This document shows positions 4,761-5,939 of a DNA stretch of 5,939 nucleotides, piece after piece. Made by a program: the position numbers and the translations under genes. Numbering within the stretch: the stretch's first letter is position 1; each line of letters opens with the position of its first letter. The notes under the pieces are model-generated. The model was not told the DNA's origin, did not search any database, and saw nothing but the letters and a program-made list of their open reading frames with translations. Origin of the DNA: Neptunomonas sp. (GTDB lineage: Bacteria; Pseudomonadota; Gammaproteobacteria; Pseudomonadales; Balneatricaceae). The stretch lies in contig SDWN01000779.1 of assembly GCA_004195305.1 (NCBI GenBank), forward strand, positions 1-5,939, given 5' to 3'.

Positions 4761-5939
4761 TCAACCGCGCTTACCGGCTGATTGTTTAGATGCGGTGGGT
4801 GCGGGCCGCTTCGTCTTCGATGGGTGTTTGCCGGCCGGTCGGGCAGAATTTACCCGCCGTGAGTGCTCCGTCGCGGAGCGCTGTTGGCCGCCATGCCGGG
4901 TCGGTGTCCGCCCTACGGCAGGGACCAATGACTGCGGACTGCGCCCGATCAGATCGGCGCGGCCTATCTTTTTCAACGTCTCGCGAATCAACGGCCAGTT
5001 ATCCGGATCGTGATAGCGCAGCAACGCCTTGTGCAAGCGCCGCTGCCGGGCACCCTTGGGAATCGGGATCGCTTCCCCGTTCCGTTCAATCTTCTTCAGC
5101 GGATTGCGTTCACTGTGGTACATGGTGGTGGCATTACACATCGGCGAGGGGATGAAGTTCTGCACCTGGTCTAGCTTGAAATCGTTGTGTTTCAACCAGA
5201 GCGCCAGATTAACCATATCCTCGTCGCGCGTGCCGGGGTGCGCGGAGATAAAATAGGGGATCAGGTACTGCTTCTTACCTGCCTCGCGGCTGAACTTTTC
5301 AAACATTTTTTTAAACCGGTAATAACTACCCATACCCGGTTTCATCATCAACCCCAGCGGCCCCTCTTCGGTATGCTCGGGGGCAATCTTCAGGTAGCCG
5401 CCGACATGGTGGGTGACCAGTTCACGCAGGTATTCCGGGTCCTCCACCGCCAGATCATAACGCAGTCCCGAGGCGATCAGGATGCGTTTGATGCCGGGCA
5501 ATTTACGCGCCTTGCGGTAGAGCTGGGTCAGATGGCGATGATCGGTCTTGAGATTGCTGCAGATCCCCGGGTGGACACAGGAGAGACGCCGGCAGGACGC
5601 CTCGATCTTGGGATCGTTGCAGTGCAGCCGGTACATATTGGCCGTTGGCCCGCCGAGATCGGAGATAGTACCGGTAAACCCGGGAGTTCGGTCACGGATC
5701 TGTTCCACCTCATTGAGGATCGAGCGCTCCGAACGATTCTGAATAATGCGGCCTTCGTGTTCGGTGATCGAGCAGAAGGTGCAACCACCAAAACAACCGC
5801 GCATGATGTTGACCGAAAAACGGATCATCTCATAGGCCGGAATCCGGGCATCGCCGTAGCTGGGATGGGGCAAGCGGTAATAGGGCAAATCGAACACCGC
5901 ATCCAGCTCGGCAGTGGACAGCGGCAGCGGCGGCGGATT
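4761..5939 (-). CDS. ygiQ: YgiQ family radical SAM protein (N-terminus outside window)
   Basis: This is the C-terminal 392 residues of a YgiQ/UPF0313 protein, a family of roughly 700 or more residues; the frame is open through the right edge (NPPPLPLSTAELDA precedes the first in-frame GTG at 5897). The radical SAM cluster motif CxxxCxxC is seen as CFGGCTFC (bases 5772-5795), which binds the 4Fe-4S cluster and S-adenosylmethionine. Long family-specific stretches follow, such as SDLGGPTANMYRLHC, HHVGGYLKIAPEHTEEGPL, ISAHPGTRDEDMVNLALWL and QRRLHKALLRYHDP. The reaction catalysed is not established to my knowledge. The last 65 or so residues form a low-complexity Lys/Arg/Pro/Ser-rich tail, usual in position for this family but poorly conserved. 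The gene converges on the GST gene across a 686-base gap. Confidence 0.96.
   Translation of the reverse strand, partial: NPPPLPLSTAELDAVFDLPYYRLPHPSYGDARIPAYEMIRFSVNIMRGCFGGCTFCSITEHEGRIIQNRSERSILNEVEQIRDRTPGFTGTISDLGGPTANMYRLHCNDPKIEASCRRLSCVHPGICSNLKTDHRHLTQLYRKARKLPGIKRILIASGLRYDLAVEDPEYLRELVTHHVGGYLKIAPEHTEEGPLGLMMKPGMGSYYRFKKMFEKFSREAGKKQYLIPYFISAHPGTRDEDMVNLALWLKHNDFKLDQVQNFIPSPMCNATTMYHSERNPLKKIERNGEAIPIPKGARQRRLHKALLRYHDPDNWPLIRETLKKIGRADLIGRSPQSLVPAVGRTPTRHGGQQRSATEHSRRVNSARPAGKHPSKTKRPAPTASKQSAGKRG

Overview
The window looks like chromosome of a gammaproteobacterium. Most genes are intact and have the codon use and intermediate-to-high GC of an environmental gammaproteobacterium. 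Tpx and the C-terminal half of YgiQ read very much like their proteobacterial relatives. The DUF5062-like small protein and the DUF3391/HD-GYP protein also fit that class. I cannot name a genus.

Layout. Bases 1-1422 hold a rightward run: the end of a MarR-family regulator (5' end outside the window), thiol peroxidase tpx, and a hotdog-fold acyl-CoA thioesterase that starts 9 bases after tpx. Bases 1423-1819 are non-coding. They contain a roughly 188-bp MITE-like element with 24-bp imperfect terminal inverted repeats, which carries a plausible outward promoter. Next come a 51-residue rubredoxin and, 23 bases later, a DUF3391/HD-GYP cyclic-di-GMP phosphodiesterase. A DUF5062-like small protein and a glutathione S-transferase family protein follow, still rightward.

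Bases 4075-4760 contain no intact gene but are structured: an 83-bp tandem repeat (two full copies and a truncated third), an inverted pair of REP-like units directly after the broken third copy, and a leftward, decayed fragment of a group II intron maturase domain. Bases 4761-5939 are the C-terminal part of a YgiQ-type radical SAM protein on the minus strand, convergent with the GST gene; its N-terminus lies outside the window.

How the genes fit together. MarR, tpx and the thioesterase could be a small peroxide-response unit, but no operator is visible. The most interesting pairing is rubredoxin with the HD-GYP protein. HD-GYP enzymes use an iron cluster whose activity can depend on its redox state, so a one-electron iron protein made from the same transcript could tune cyclic-di-GMP breakdown to redox conditions. 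This is inference from gene order and family knowledge. The 4.08-4.76 kb interval looks like a landing zone between convergent genes that has collected repeats and a dead retroelement.
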